From contig NZ_JAAVSY010000006.1 of the NCBI RefSeq assembly GCF_012102745.1, positions 1-64,000 on the forward strand: a DNA stretch of 64,000 nt, written 5' to 3'. Numbering within the stretch: the first letter of the stretch is position 1; each line of letters starts with the position of its first letter. Under the pieces are notes generated by a model, which saw only the letters and a list, made by a program, of their open reading frames with translations, made no database searches and was not told where the DNA came from. The translations under genes and the position numbers were made by a program. This DNA is from Haematospirillum sp. H4485 (GTDB lineage Bacteria > Pseudomonadota > Alphaproteobacteria > Rhodospirillales > Rhodospirillaceae). Positions 26,299-35,418 of this stretch are shown in pieces.

Positions 26299-27156
26299 TT
26301 ACAGCATGTCTGAAGAGTATACCGTCAGTGTTCCCGCCAAGGCCGGGAGCTTTATGGATGCGTCTTCATGGGGCGGAAGATAGGGAATGCCACCTTCAGA
26401 CATTGGCATCTGGTCATTGGCGCTGCTGTTTGCCATCGGGCCAAGCCCAAGTGTACGTGCGCTGGAAATGGCATCGCCAAGAATTTCGGCACCGCTGTGC
26501 CTGACCTCGATAACAAAATCCTCCTCTTCGTTGCCATTGGTATCCCCCTTCAGGAATCCCTTGCTTGAAGCAGCACCATAGCCAAAAGCCTCATACCAGA
26601 CAGCATGGGCCTGAGGGCCTGTCTGGCTGAAGACAAGTTCCTGATGTCCTGCTTCTCCTTCGTTTCCGTCAATGGCAGATAAATCTATTCTGTCCCCGCC
26701 CCATGAGTCGAAGTCGACAATCAGTACAGGGTCCCATGGCGGCGATGTATACGTTCCCGCAACGACAAAAACATCAGGATAAAAATTGATCCTACCGGAT
26801 GGGCTATAGTCTACAGCGGGTGCATCACCAACCATAACTGTACCTTGGGCATCTGCAATCAGGATATCGCGCCCGGGGCCGCCGGAAAGAAGGCTTTTGT
26901 TGCCTGTTGCCTCAAGTACATCGTCCCCTTCCCCTCCGAACAGACTGACACCGCAACGGGGTGAGGATATCAGGTCATTTCCTGATCCACCCACGATAAC
27001 GCCGGTTGCAGCGAAGATGCCTTGCTTGAAGACACCGTCCACACTGACCGCAAGCTTGCCCGTATCCAGTGGCATGATCGTCATGGAAGACGTCTCATGG
27101 GAATAGTCGGCAACACCGAACTTCCCTATGGCAGAGAGCATATTTTCATCCAGCAT
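26299..27156 (-). CDS. Small RTX (hemolysin-type calcium-binding) protein
   Basis: About 285 residues. Three RTX nonapeptide units lie at residues 56-61 (GGSGND), 74-79 (GGEGDD) and 92-97 (GGPGRD), exactly 18 apart, so probably alternate turns of one parallel beta-roll. A serralysin-like C-terminal module follows, with VLIVDFDSWGGDRIDLSAID near residue 150. Such proteins leave the cell through type I secretion using a C-terminal signal, but no transporter genes are in the window. No catalytic domain is visible. Start chosen at the ATG at 27156 with GGAG 10-13 bases upstream. Confidence 0.75.
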   Translation of the reverse strand: MLDENMLSAIGKFGVADYSHETSSMTIMPLDTGKLAVSVDGVFKQGIFAATGVIVGGSGNDLISSPRCGVSLFGGEGDDVLEATGNKSLLSGGPGRDILIADAQGTVMVGDAPAVDYSPSGRINFYPDVFVVAGTYTSPPWDPVLIVDFDSWGGDRIDLSAIDGNEGEAGHQELVFSQTGPQAHAVWYEAFGYGAASSKGFLKGDTNGNEEEDFVIEVRHSGAEILGDAISSARTLGLGPMANSSANDQMPMSEGGIPYLPPHEDASIKLPALAGTLTVYSSDML

Positions 27157-27293
27157 AATGAGAATCTCCACAAAAAGAACAGGAGCCTCGCAACGCTGGA
27201 AAGACTAGGCTTTATTGTATGTGTTTCAATTATAATGCGTGGAATGTCCACCGCTGGACATACTGTATGTGTACGAAATTAATGCGCCAGTGA

Positions 27294-27342
27294 AACAAAC
27301 CGGGATATTTCCGGAGGCGAGAAGGAATCCCCCCGGTTTGTT
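27294..27342. repeat. Inverted repeat upstream of the RTX gene
   Basis: AACAAACCGGG and CCCGGTTTGTT form an 11-bp stem with a 27-base loop, between the GST stop and the RTX start. A second short palindrome (TGTCCACCGCTGGACA) lies at about 27245-27260. They could end upstream transcription or mark operator sites. Confidence 0.6.
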
Positions 27343-27372
27343 AGGCTATTGTTGATGAGGGAAAGCGGATTC

Positions 27373-28065
27373 CTAAAAATCCAGGTCGGCATAGTGACGG
27401 GCAGGGGGAACCCCGGGTACAACATCAGCAAGGAGCGTTCGGAAACAGGGACGGCTTTTGATCCGTGCATACCAGTTACGGGCAAAGGGGTGTTCATCCC
27501 ATGGAACGTCGCCGGTATAGTCAACAAGGGACAGGTGTGCCGCTGCGGTCAGGTCGGCTAAGGTCATGTTGTCCCCTGCCAGCCATTTGCGCCGTTCAGT
27601 CAGCCAGGTAATATAAGCCAGATGCATGTGAATATTGGTGCGACCAGCCCTGATATTGCGGGAGTCCGGAGATCCCCTTCCCAGCAGGCGACGCATCAGC
27701 TTCTCTGATACCAAGGGGATGGTGACTTCCAGCCGGAATTTATGATCAAACCATGCCGTCAGCCGCCTTGCCTCGGCCCGGTGGAAGATGTTGCCAGGCA
27801 AAAGAGGCGTATCGGGACAGATCTCCTCAAGATACTCACAGATGGTCTGCCCGTCGGATATGACGACTCCGTTCGGTTCCAGCAGGACCGGAACCTCTCC
27901 AGCTGGGTTAAGGGCAAGGAACGCTTCATCACGTTCCCAGTCAGCCTGCACTTGCTCCTGCGCATCAATACGTTTCTCGTGCAGGGCAAGGCGCACCTTG
28001 CGTGCTGAGGGAGAGATCCAGTGATGAAAAAGGGTTCTTGTACCCAACCGTGTTCCCGGAACCAT
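27373..28065 (-). CDS. Glutathione S-transferase
   Basis: About 230 residues. The N-terminal thioredoxin-like domain has LFHHWISPSARKVRLALHEK with the Ser that replaces Tyr/Cys, then NPAGEVPVLLEPNG (cis-Pro) and ISDGQTICEYLEE. The C-terminal helical domain is GDNMTLADLTAAAHLSLVDY. Role is likely detoxification or an uncharacterised conjugation. The ATG at 28065 and a TTG at 28074 are both possible starts. It is divergent from the SulP gene. Confidence 0.85.
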   Translation of the reverse strand: MVPGTRLGTRTLFHHWISPSARKVRLALHEKRIDAQEQVQADWERDEAFLALNPAGEVPVLLEPNGVVISDGQTICEYLEEICPDTPLLPGNIFHRAEARRLTAWFDHKFRLEVTIPLVSEKLMRRLLGRGSPDSRNIRAGRTNIHMHLAYITWLTERRKWLAGDNMTLADLTAAAHLSLVDYTGDVPWDEHPFARNWYARIKSRPCFRTLLADVVPGVPPARHYADLDF

Positions 28066-28158
28066 ATTTACCAACCGTGTCAGAGTGGGCCTGCCGACCC
28101 TTTGCCTTTATCATATACCTTTGGACACATGGCTACAGGTACTGATTTACGCAAAACG

Positions 28159-28188
28159 CATCGCTGTCTTTCTGTCCAGACAGCGATG
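28159..28188. repeat. Perfect 11-bp inverted repeat in SulP leader
   Basis: CATCGCTGTCT (28159-28169) and AGACAGCGATG (28178-28188) enclose an 8-base loop, about 85 bases ahead of the SulP start and 94 bases from the GST start. It could be a regulator site or a leader hairpin. Confidence 0.7.
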
Positions 28189-28273
28189 AGCGATGTATCC
28201 GGGCATACGTTTGTTCCCATTCTGTGATTGGCTGGTCATGATCCGTTCAGGCTTATGGTATCAGGATGAAAGC

Positions 28274-29944
28274 ATGGGCACGTCACATCACGACAGAAAT
28301 GGTCTGTTGACGCCGAAACTGGTCACGGTCCTGCGCGATGGATACACCCTTTCCATGCTGCGGGCCGATATCATGGCTGGAATGACCGTTGCCATTGTTG
28401 CCTTGCCATTATCCATGGCACTGGCCATTGCATCCGGAACGACGCCGGATCGTGGGTTGGCAACGGCGATTGTTGCCGGTTTCCTGATTTCGGCCTTCTC
28501 TGGTTCGCGTTTCCAGATCGGCGGGCCGACAGGTGCCTTTGTTGTCATTGTCTTTCAGGTGATCCATGATCATGGTTATGACGGGCTGGTGCTTTCAACA
28601 CTGATGGCGGGGTTTATCCTGATCGCATTTGCCCTGGCGCGTTTTGGTACCTATATCAAGTATATTCCCTATCCTGTGGTCACCGGTTTTACATCAGGCA
28701 TTGCCTTGATTATCCTGACCAGCCAGGTTCCCGAGTTGCTTGGCTTGGGATTGAAGAACCCACCCCCTGACTTTATCGGCAAATGGGCTGCCATCCTGGA
28801 GCAGATCCGTCATACCAAACCGGAAGCGCTGACTATTGGCGGTATGACCCTTGTTGTTATCCTGGTGGTACGGCATGTGGCTCCGCGGGCGCCTGTTTTC
28901 CTGATCGGCATCAGTATCGGGGCTTTGGTAACGGCGCTGGGCGGAATGAACGTTGAAACAATCGGCAGCCGGTTCGGGGATATCCCGCGGACTCTTCCGG
29001 TTCCGGCATGGCCCGATATCAGTGTGCAGCGATTGGTGACACTGGCTCCCTCTGCCTTCACGATTGCCCTTCTGGCCGGTATCGAGTCTCTTTTGTCTGC
29101 GGTCGTTGCCGATGGCATGACCGGGCGGAAGCACCGTTCAAACTGCGAGCTTCTGGGGCAGGGGATTGCTAACATCGGGTCGGCCTTGTTCGGCGGCATG
29201 CCGGCAACAGGTGCCATTGCGCGCACGGCAACCAATGTACGGGCCGGTGGTCTGTCTCCGGTCTCCGGTATGGTGCACGCGGCGGTTCTGCTTGTCCTGA
29301 TGATGGTTGCAGCGCCGCTGGCCCGGTACTTGCCGATGCCGTCACTGGCGGCTGTTCTGGTCATGGTTGCCTGGGGCATGAGCGAGATTGACCGCTTCCG
29401 CCGTCTGTTGAAGGCCCCTCCGGGCGATATTCTGGTCCTGCTGCTGACATTTGTGTTGACCGTTCTGGTCGACCTGACCTTGGCTATACAGGTTGGTGTT
29501 GTTCTGGCGGCCTTGCTTTTTGTGCACCGTATTACCCAGGTCATGGAGGAAGAGCAGGGCTTGCACCTGGTTGATGAAGACACGGATGATTTTGCGCGGG
29601 TGCGCAGCGTCTACAGTCCTGAGAGCGGTGGATCACGCCGTACCGTGATATACCGCATCAACGGGCCGTTCTTCTTTGGGATCGCCGGAAAACTGGCGGA
29701 TATCCTGGAGAATATTGGCCAAGTTCCGGATACCTTGATCCTGGATATGGAAGCTGTCCCCGTTATTGATGCAACGGCGGCCCATGCCCTGGATGGTTTT
29801 ATCGACCACTGTCTGCGCAAAGGCATAGTGGTTCGTCTGGCCGGCGTTCGTTCCTACCCGTTGCGTATTCTGAAGGATCTGGGGGTAGACAGGAAAGTAG
29901 AAGCCATCCTTCCCCGGTCTGAACGCGGAGATGACGGGCCATAA
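28274..29944 (+). CDS. SulP family anion transporter
   Basis: About 556 residues. There are many membrane segments, with the SulP line DIMAGMTVAIVALPLSMALA and QIGGPTGAFVVIVFQV early. A C-terminal STAS domain (VIYRINGPFFFGIAGKLAD, then DTLILDMEAVPVIDATAAHAL) follows. Family members carry sulfate, bicarbonate or dicarboxylates. The STAS domain points to regulated transport. The substrate is not clear from sequence. ATG at 28274 chosen with CAGGA upstream. Frames from 28193 lack a site. Confidence 0.9.
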   Translation: MGTSHHDRNGLLTPKLVTVLRDGYTLSMLRADIMAGMTVAIVALPLSMALAIASGTTPDRGLATAIVAGFLISAFSGSRFQIGGPTGAFVVIVFQVIHDHGYDGLVLSTLMAGFILIAFALARFGTYIKYIPYPVVTGFTSGIALIILTSQVPELLGLGLKNPPPDFIGKWAAILEQIRHTKPEALTIGGMTLVVILVVRHVAPRAPVFLIGISIGALVTALGGMNVETIGSRFGDIPRTLPVPAWPDISVQRLVTLAPSAFTIALLAGIESLLSAVVADGMTGRKHRSNCELLGQGIANIGSALFGGMPATGAIARTATNVRAGGLSPVSGMVHAAVLLVLMMVAAPLARYLPMPSLAAVLVMVAWGMSEIDRFRRLLKAPPGDILVLLLTFVLTVLVDLTLAIQVGVVLAALLFVHRITQVMEEEQGLHLVDEDTDDFARVRSVYSPESGGSRRTVIYRINGPFFFGIAGKLADILENIGQVPDTLILDMEAVPVIDATAAHALDGFIDHCLRKGIVVRLAGVRSYPLRILKDLGVDRKVEAILPRSERGDDGP

Positions 29945-30048
29945 TGTCTCGTCGGCTCCAGCCTGGATTGTCGGGTAAACTTCACTTTCCGGCTTGCTCC
30001 GGCCTGTAGTATGGTGCCCCGCTCTGGAGCGGGAACAATGGACGATCT

Positions 30049-30987
30049 ATGACAGTGGGGCAAACCCGGGGCGAAGGTGTTTCCTTTATTGTGCCCGTGT
30101 ATAACAAGAAGGACTGGCTGCCAGCCGTGCTGGCTGCCTTGGCCGCTCAGCGTGGCTCTTTTGCGCGCGAATATATTTTTGTCGATGATGGCTCTACCGA
30201 TGGCTCCATGGAGATTGTGGAAGCTGTTACAGCTTCGTGGCCTGCGGTGAAGCTGCTCCGTCAGGCCAACACCGGTTCGGCTGCGGCCACAAATCGCGGT
30301 ATTGCCTTGGCAAGTATGCCCTTTATCAAATTCTGTGACGCGGATGACCTGTTGGCACACGATGCGACGCGTGTCCTGCTGGATGCCTTGCGTGATACGT
30401 CGGCTTGCTTGGTATGGGGAGAACGGATCCTTTATCACCCGGGGCAGGCGGTGGACTTGGGGCTGACTTTGGTCCCTGATTGCGTGACTGTTGTGAATGA
30501 CCCGTTGCCGTTGGCTTTGCGTAATTCCCTTTTCAATCCGACCCAGTTCCTGGTGCGTACGGATGCTGTTCGCCGTTCTGGTGGTTGTGATGAGCGCGTT
30601 GTCCATTCACAGGAATATTCCCTGACCTTGCGTTTGGCCCGTCTGGCACCATTTCTGCACCTTGATGTTCCTGTGGCCTGGATACCTGTGGATGTGCCCG
30701 GCCGTCTGTCAGGGCGGACCGGTGATCCCGGACGTCAGCTGCAGAGGGTAACCCGTGCTGTTGCTTTCTTCTTGCGTGATAATCCGGATGTTCCTGTTTC
30801 CTTGGTTCGGGAGGCGTGCCGCCGGGCCGCTGGTCGGGCTTGGAAATACCAGAAGCGCCACCGGGATCAAAAGATCCTGCTCTCTCCATGGTTCTGGAAT
30901 TTGGTGTGCGCCTTTATGCCCGGCCTTAAGGGACCCGATTTTATTGAATATTGTGCCCGGGCTTTTGATACCGGACCGGGAGAATGA
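30049..30987 (+). CDS. Family 2 glycosyltransferase
   Basis: 312 residues with the GT-A start SFIVPVYNKKDWLPAVLAAL, the acidic pair YIFVDDGSTDGSMEI and the metal-binding FCDADDLL. It transfers a sugar from a nucleotide donor to a surface polysaccharide, LPS or protein acceptor, but the acceptor is unknown. The asnB-like gene follows after four bases, so they are co-transcribed. No other sugar genes flank it. A CCCGCT/AGCGGG hairpin lies at 30018-30033 just upstream. Confidence 0.85.
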   Translation: MTVGQTRGEGVSFIVPVYNKKDWLPAVLAALAAQRGSFAREYIFVDDGSTDGSMEIVEAVTASWPAVKLLRQANTGSAAATNRGIALASMPFIKFCDADDLLAHDATRVLLDALRDTSACLVWGERILYHPGQAVDLGLTLVPDCVTVVNDPLPLALRNSLFNPTQFLVRTDAVRRSGGCDERVVHSQEYSLTLRLARLAPFLHLDVPVAWIPVDVPGRLSGRTGDPGRQLQRVTRAVAFFLRDNPDVPVSLVREACRRAAGRAWKYQKRHRDQKILLSPWFWNLVCAFMPGLKGPDFIEYCARAFDTGPGE

Positions 30988-30991
30988 GCTG

Positions 30992-32926
30992 ATGTGTGGG
31001 TTTGCTGGTTTACTGCATCCGGGTGGGCATGATCTTGATGTTCGTGCTGCTGCCATGGCCTCGGCCCTAGTGCACAGGGGACCGGATGATCATGGCGTGT
31101 TTACGGATGTGGATGCCGGGTATGCTGTAGCTTTCCGCCGTTTGTCGATCCGGGATCTGTCTGTCAATGGACACCAGCCCATGACATCCCATGATGGTCG
31201 ATGGGTTCTTGCTTTCAACGGTGAGATCTATTTTCTGGACGAGGCCCGTGCGGCTGTTGAGGCAGCCGGTGGCGGTCCATGGGCTGGGCATTCTGATACT
31301 GAAGTCCTGCTCCAATCCATAGCTCTGTGGGGTGTACGGGGCGCCCTTGAGCGTCTGGAGGGTATGTTTGCGGTTGCCGTCTGGGATCGCCAACGGAGAG
31401 AGCTGACACTTGCCCGCGACAGGATGGGGGAGAAACCCCTGTTCTGGGGCCGGCTTGGTTCTGCAGTTCTGTTCGGTTCAGAACTTCCGGCCCTGCGTCG
31501 GTGGCCGGGTTGGGTTGGTGGTGTTGATCGTGTAGCTCTGGCGGGGTATCTGCGACAGGGGTGGATTGCCGCACCACGGACTATTCATCCCGGTATTTTC
31601 AAGGTTCGCCCCGGTTATATGGTTACGATGGCGGCTGACGGGACCGTGCGTGGTGATGAGGCGTACTGGACTGCTGCGGCCGAGTTGGACAAGGCGTCCT
31701 CCAGTCCTTTCGTCGGGGGTGTTGTTGATGCTGCCGACGAACTTGAGCGTTTGCTGCTGCGCTCTGTAGGGGCAAGGTTGCATGCCGATGTGCCTGTCGG
31801 TGCTTTCCTGTCCGGTGGTATCGACAGCTCAACGGTTGTGGCCATGATGCAGGCAACCGGTGTAGCCGGGGTGTCCAGTTTTGCCATAGGGTTCGAAGAC
31901 CCGCGTTATGACGAGAGTCCTTTTGCCGAGGGAGTCGCGCGTTCACTTGGTGTTTCTCACCATACCTTGCGTATGACTGAGGCGGATGCCCGGGCCTTGG
32001 TCCCTCGTATGGCGACAGTATCCGGTGAGCCTTTTGCCGATCCTTCCCTGTTGCCGACGCTTCTTCTGTGCCAAGGAGCCCGCTCGCACGTGACTGTTGC
32101 CTTGGCTGGCGATGGTGGTGACGAGTTGTTTGGCGGGTACACCCGGTTCTCTGATGTCGCACGTCAGTGGGAGCGCCGTTTACCTTCTTCCCTGTCTTGC
32201 ATTGCAGGCCATATTGCCCGTGCTTTGCCGGTTGGCTTTCTGGATCGAAGATTGTGTGCGCTTGGGCGTGCATTGGGATCCCATCGTGACAGCCGTCCGG
32301 TTGCCCGCCTGCGCCGAACCCTTGAGCTTTGGGCTGCCCGTTCTCCGGCGCGTTTGATGGAGCTGTACCACAGTCCGTGGCGTGATGATCTTCCTTTTGC
32401 CGTAACGGCTGATGACCTTCTTCCCGGCCTGCCTGTCCCTGATCTGGAAGACCCGGCCCTGGTCGCCATGGTGGTGGAAGCTTTGACCTATTTGCCAGAT
32501 GACCTTTTGGTCAAGGTAGACCGGGCCAGTATGGCAGCCAGTCTGGAGGTGCGGTTGCCGTTTCTTGATCTGGCTGTTATGCGCCATGCTTGGAGTTTGC
32601 CCACGTCCTTCAAGATGGAAGGGGGCGTGACGAAGAAGGTTCTGCGCTCTGTCTTGCATCGTCATGTGCCGTCGGCACAGGTGGAGCGCCCGAAAATGGG
32701 TTTCGAGCCACCTGTCGGGGCTTGGATGCGTGGACCGTTGCGGGACTGGGTGGATGGCTTGCTCGATCCGCATCTGGTACGGCAGCAGGGTATTCTGGAT
32801 GCGGGTGTTGTGTCTGGCCTGTGGCAGGCTTTTCGCGATGGCCGGAGCCGGCAGGTATTGCCGGTATGGCATTTGGTAATGTTTCAAGCCTGGATGCAGG
32901 ATGAGGGGGCCTCCACGCTCGGGTAG
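30992..32926 (+). CDS. asnB: Asparagine synthetase (glutamine-hydrolysing) family
   Basis: About 644 residues. The N-terminal glutaminase has the nucleophile Cys2 (MCGFAGLLHPGG) and HRGPDD. The C-terminal synthetase has FLSGGIDSSTVVAMM (PP-loop) and LAGDGGDELFGGY. It may make asparagine or amidate a sugar or surface acid, since the co-transcribed gene is a glycosyltransferase. In polysaccharide clusters such AsnB homologues (WbpS/AsnH type) modify sugars. The start is an ATG at 30992, four bases after the previous stop. Its 3' end overlaps truA by 43 bases. Confidence 0.9.
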   Translation: MCGFAGLLHPGGHDLDVRAAAMASALVHRGPDDHGVFTDVDAGYAVAFRRLSIRDLSVNGHQPMTSHDGRWVLAFNGEIYFLDEARAAVEAAGGGPWAGHSDTEVLLQSIALWGVRGALERLEGMFAVAVWDRQRRELTLARDRMGEKPLFWGRLGSAVLFGSELPALRRWPGWVGGVDRVALAGYLRQGWIAAPRTIHPGIFKVRPGYMVTMAADGTVRGDEAYWTAAAELDKASSSPFVGGVVDAADELERLLLRSVGARLHADVPVGAFLSGGIDSSTVVAMMQATGVAGVSSFAIGFEDPRYDESPFAEGVARSLGVSHHTLRMTEADARALVPRMATVSGEPFADPSLLPTLLLCQGARSHVTVALAGDGGDELFGGYTRFSDVARQWERRLPSSLSCIAGHIARALPVGFLDRRLCALGRALGSHRDSRPVARLRRTLELWAARSPARLMELYHSPWRDDLPFAVTADDLLPGLPVPDLEDPALVAMVVEALTYLPDDLLVKVDRASMAASLEVRLPFLDLAVMRHAWSLPTSFKMEGGVTKKVLRSVLHRHVPSAQVERPKMGFEPPVGAWMRGPLRDWVDGLLDPHLVRQQGILDAGVVSGLWQAFRDGRSRQVLPVWHLVMFQAWMQDEGASTLG

Positions 32927-33669
32927 CGGACTTCAAAGAAGTACAGCCCGCATGCAGGCGCAGTTGGCCCTGCGCTGCTGCGTGACCGTGCCTCCAGGGC
33001 CTTGCGGACATCCCTGTCGGTCCATTTCCCGGTTCCGACCAGGGACAGGGTTCCAACCATGTTGCGGACCTGATGGTGCAGGAAGGAACGGGCCCGCACG
33101 AAAATCTCGATCAGGGATCCTTCGGGGACGGGAGTGTGGGTCACAGTCAGAAGATCCAGGGTTTTCACCGGGCTGCGGGACTGACATTCGGTTGCCCGGA
33201 AGCTTGTGAAGTCATGGTTCCCGACCAGAACCTGTCCCGCCTCGTGCATGGCTTCTGCATTCAGGGGGCGGGCGACCCACCATACCTTGCCATGTTCCAG
33301 GACCGGGTGGGCGCGACGGCAGAGGATCCGGTAAACATAGGACCGTTCCAGCGCCGAAAAGCGTGCGTGGAAGTCATCATCCACCCTTTCGGCTTGCCTG
33401 ACGGCAACAGGCAGGGGGCGCAGGTGGGCATTGATTGCATCGCGCACTTTTTCAGCAGGATCAGCGCGCTCCAGATCAATATGAGCAACCTGTCCGAGTG
33501 CGTGGACACCGGAATCAGTCCGTCCTGCCGCATGGGCAACGGGCAGGACGCCACAGTATCGCTGTGCAGCCTCCTCTATGGCCTGTTGTACAGACAGGCC
33601 ATTGGTCTGCCGCTGCCAACCAACGAAGGCAGAGCCATCATATTCCAGTGTCAGCTTGTAACGGGGCAT
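32884..33669 (-). CDS. truA: tRNA pseudouridine synthase A
   Basis: 261 residues. It isomerises uridines 38-40 in tRNA anticodon arms. The catalytic Asp is in AAGRTDSGVHALGQVAHID, and the family N-terminus LEYDGSAFVGWQRQ is clear. Later lines include FHARFSALERSYVYRI and FLHHQVRNMVGTL. It is the last gene of a def-fmt-truA run on the minus strand, a common order. Convergent with asnB with a 43-base overlap. Confidence 0.96.
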   Translation of the reverse strand: MPRYKLTLEYDGSAFVGWQRQTNGLSVQQAIEEAAQRYCGVLPVAHAAGRTDSGVHALGQVAHIDLERADPAEKVRDAINAHLRPLPVAVRQAERVDDDFHARFSALERSYVYRILCRRAHPVLEHGKVWWVARPLNAEAMHEAGQVLVGNHDFTSFRATECQSRSPVKTLDLLTVTHTPVPEGSLIEIFVRARSFLHHQVRNMVGTLSLVGTGKWTDRDVRKALEARSRSSAGPTAPACGLYFFEVRYPSVEAPSSCIQA

Positions 33670-33699
33670 GGCTGGGCAAGGCTTTCAGGGCATGAACAG

Positions 33700-34626
33700 T
33701 CAGGATACAGGCTGGCCGTTGAGGAGAGTACCGGGAGGGATGGGGAACCCCCTGTAGAAGGCTTCGGCATCCATGGGATCTTTGCCTGCCCGTTGCAGGG
33801 ATAAAAGGCGGACCGCACCATGGGAACAGGCAACCGTAAAGCCGTTGTCCAGAATGGCCCCGGGTTGGCCTTGTCCTTCAACGGGTTCGGCTGCCAGAAC
33901 CTTGATCCGGGTTCCCGCATGCTCAAACCATGCCCCCGGGAAAGGGGACAGTCCGTTGATGTGGCGCGCAACCTTGGAAGAGGGGTGGTCCCAGACAATC
34001 CGTGCTTCTGCCTTGTTGATTTTCTCGGCGTAGGTTATGCCGTTTTCAGGCTGCGGCACAGCCTTCAACGTACCCCGTTCCAGTCCGTCCAGAGCTTCCA
34101 GAATCAGCGCTGCCCCTGTTTCTGCAAGGGTATCGTGCAACAGGCTGGTGGTGGTTGTATCGGTGATCGGTACGGTTTTTCTCAGCAGCATGGGGCCGGT
34201 ATCCAGCCCGGCTTCCATCTGCATGATTGTGATCCCGGTTTCCGTATCTCCCGCCATAATGGCCCGGTGCACAGGCGCAGCACCACGCCAGCGCGGCAGC
34301 AGCGAACCATGGATGTTGATACAGCCAAGGGCAGGGACATCCAGAATGGCTTGTGGCAGGATGAGGCCATAGGCTGCAACAACGGCAACATCAGGTTTCA
34401 GGGCCGCAAGAGTTTCTGCTTCTTCTGGCCCACGCAGGGACATGGGGCAATGCACGTCAAGGCCCAATGATTCCCCGGCACTTTGAACCGAGGAAGGCCG
34501 CAGGGCCTGCCCCCGTCCGGCGGGGCGCGGTGGTTGGCAGTAGACTTTGGCAATGGTATGGCGGCTTGCCAGTGCCCGTAGTGCCGGCACGGCAAAGTCC
34601 GGCGTTCCCATGAAAACGACCCGCAT
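33700..34626 (-). CDS. fmt: Methionyl-tRNA formyltransferase
   Basis: 308 residues with [19 protein letters not shown] at the start, the formyl-transfer motif [18 protein letters not shown] and the C-terminal anticodon-side domain. It formylates initiator Met-tRNA using 10-formyl-tetrahydrofolate. The start codon overlaps the def stop (TGATG). Together with def it handles formyl-Met addition and removal. Confidence 0.97.
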   Translation of the reverse strand: MRVVFMGTPDFAVPALRALASRHTIAKVYCQPPRPAGRGQALRPSSVQSAGESLGLDVHCPMSLRGPEEAETLAALKPDVAVVAAYGLILPQAILDVPALGCINIHGSLLPRWRGAAPVHRAIMAGDTETGITIMQMEAGLDTGPMLLRKTVPITDTTTTSLLHDTLAETGAALILEALDGLERGTLKAVPQPENGITYAEKINKAEARIVWDHPSSKVARHINGLSPFPGAWFEHAGTRIKVLAAEPVEGQGQPGAILDNGFTVACSHGAVRLLSLQRAGKDPMDAEAFYRGFPIPPGTLLNGQPVS

Positions 34627-35180
34627 CAGTCCTTGTCCTTCCGCGTGGCGGGGACATACTCGGCCTCCAGGGTTCCGTTCTTTTTGCTTTTGGTCAGCTT
34701 GCGCAGGATCATGTTGCGCTTCAGGGACGATATGTGATCGACAAACAAGGTCCCTTCAAGGTGATCAATCTCGTGCTGGACAACAACAGCCAGAAGGCCA
34801 TCGGCTTCAAGCTCCCGCACTTCATTCTGGTGATCCAGGTAGCGGACCCGGACCCGGGCCGGGCGATCAACCAGTTCGTAGTGATCTGGAAGGGACAGGC
34901 AGCCCTCTTCATAAGGCGCTGTTTCCTCAGATGCCCAGATGATTTCCGGATTGGCCATACGCAGGGGAGCTGGCGGCTCTCCCCTGTCGGCGGCATCAAT
35001 GACAATAATACGCTTGAGGACCCCGACCTGTGGTGCAGCCAGACCAACGCCCGGGGCAGCGTACATGGTTTCAAGCATGTCATCCATCAGGCGGACAATA
35101 TCCCGGTCCACCTTTTCAACCGGGACCGCGCGTGCTTTCAGGCGCGGATCAGGGGCGACAACGATGGGCAACAGCGCCAT
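34626..35180 (-). CDS. def: Peptide deformylase
   Basis: About 184 residues. The three signature motifs are present: [20 protein letters not shown] (metal Cys) and [14 protein letters not shown] (HExxH). It removes the formyl group from new proteins. The start at 35180 ([14 protein letters not shown]) is the family start; longer frames to 35279 add an unlikely extension. Confidence 0.97.
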   Translation of the reverse strand: MALLPIVVAPDPRLKARAVPVEKVDRDIVRLMDDMLETMYAAPGVGLAAPQVGVLKRIIVIDAADRGEPPAPLRMANPEIIWASEETAPYEEGCLSLPDHYELVDRPARVRVRYLDHQNEVRELEADGLLAVVVQHEIDHLEGTLFVDHISSLKRNMILRKLTKSKKNGTLEAEYVPATRKDKD

Positions 35181-35344
35181 GGGTGGGTTTCCTCGGAACG
35201 TACGGGACCAACATTGTATGTGGAAATAAGCTGCCTTGACGGGGAAATCAAGTTGCAGCGGCAGAAGGATGCGGGGCATCTTTGTTCTGTCCGGTATATC
35301 CCGACCGGCATGCCCTATTTCCGTGCAGGCTTTTAAGGCATGCC

Positions 35345-35376
35345 AAAGCCGACCGGACTTGATCCGGCCGGCTTTT
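35345..35376. terminator. Probable terminator downstream of the Ala-rich gene
   Basis: AAAGCCGACCGGA pairs with TCCGGCCGGCTTTT around CTTGA. It would end minus-strand transcription of the gene at 35419-36399 before def. Confidence 0.6.
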
Positions 35377-35418
35377 CAGGGCCATTGAAGCCACAAAGCT
35401 GTATACTCGCTCCTGGTC

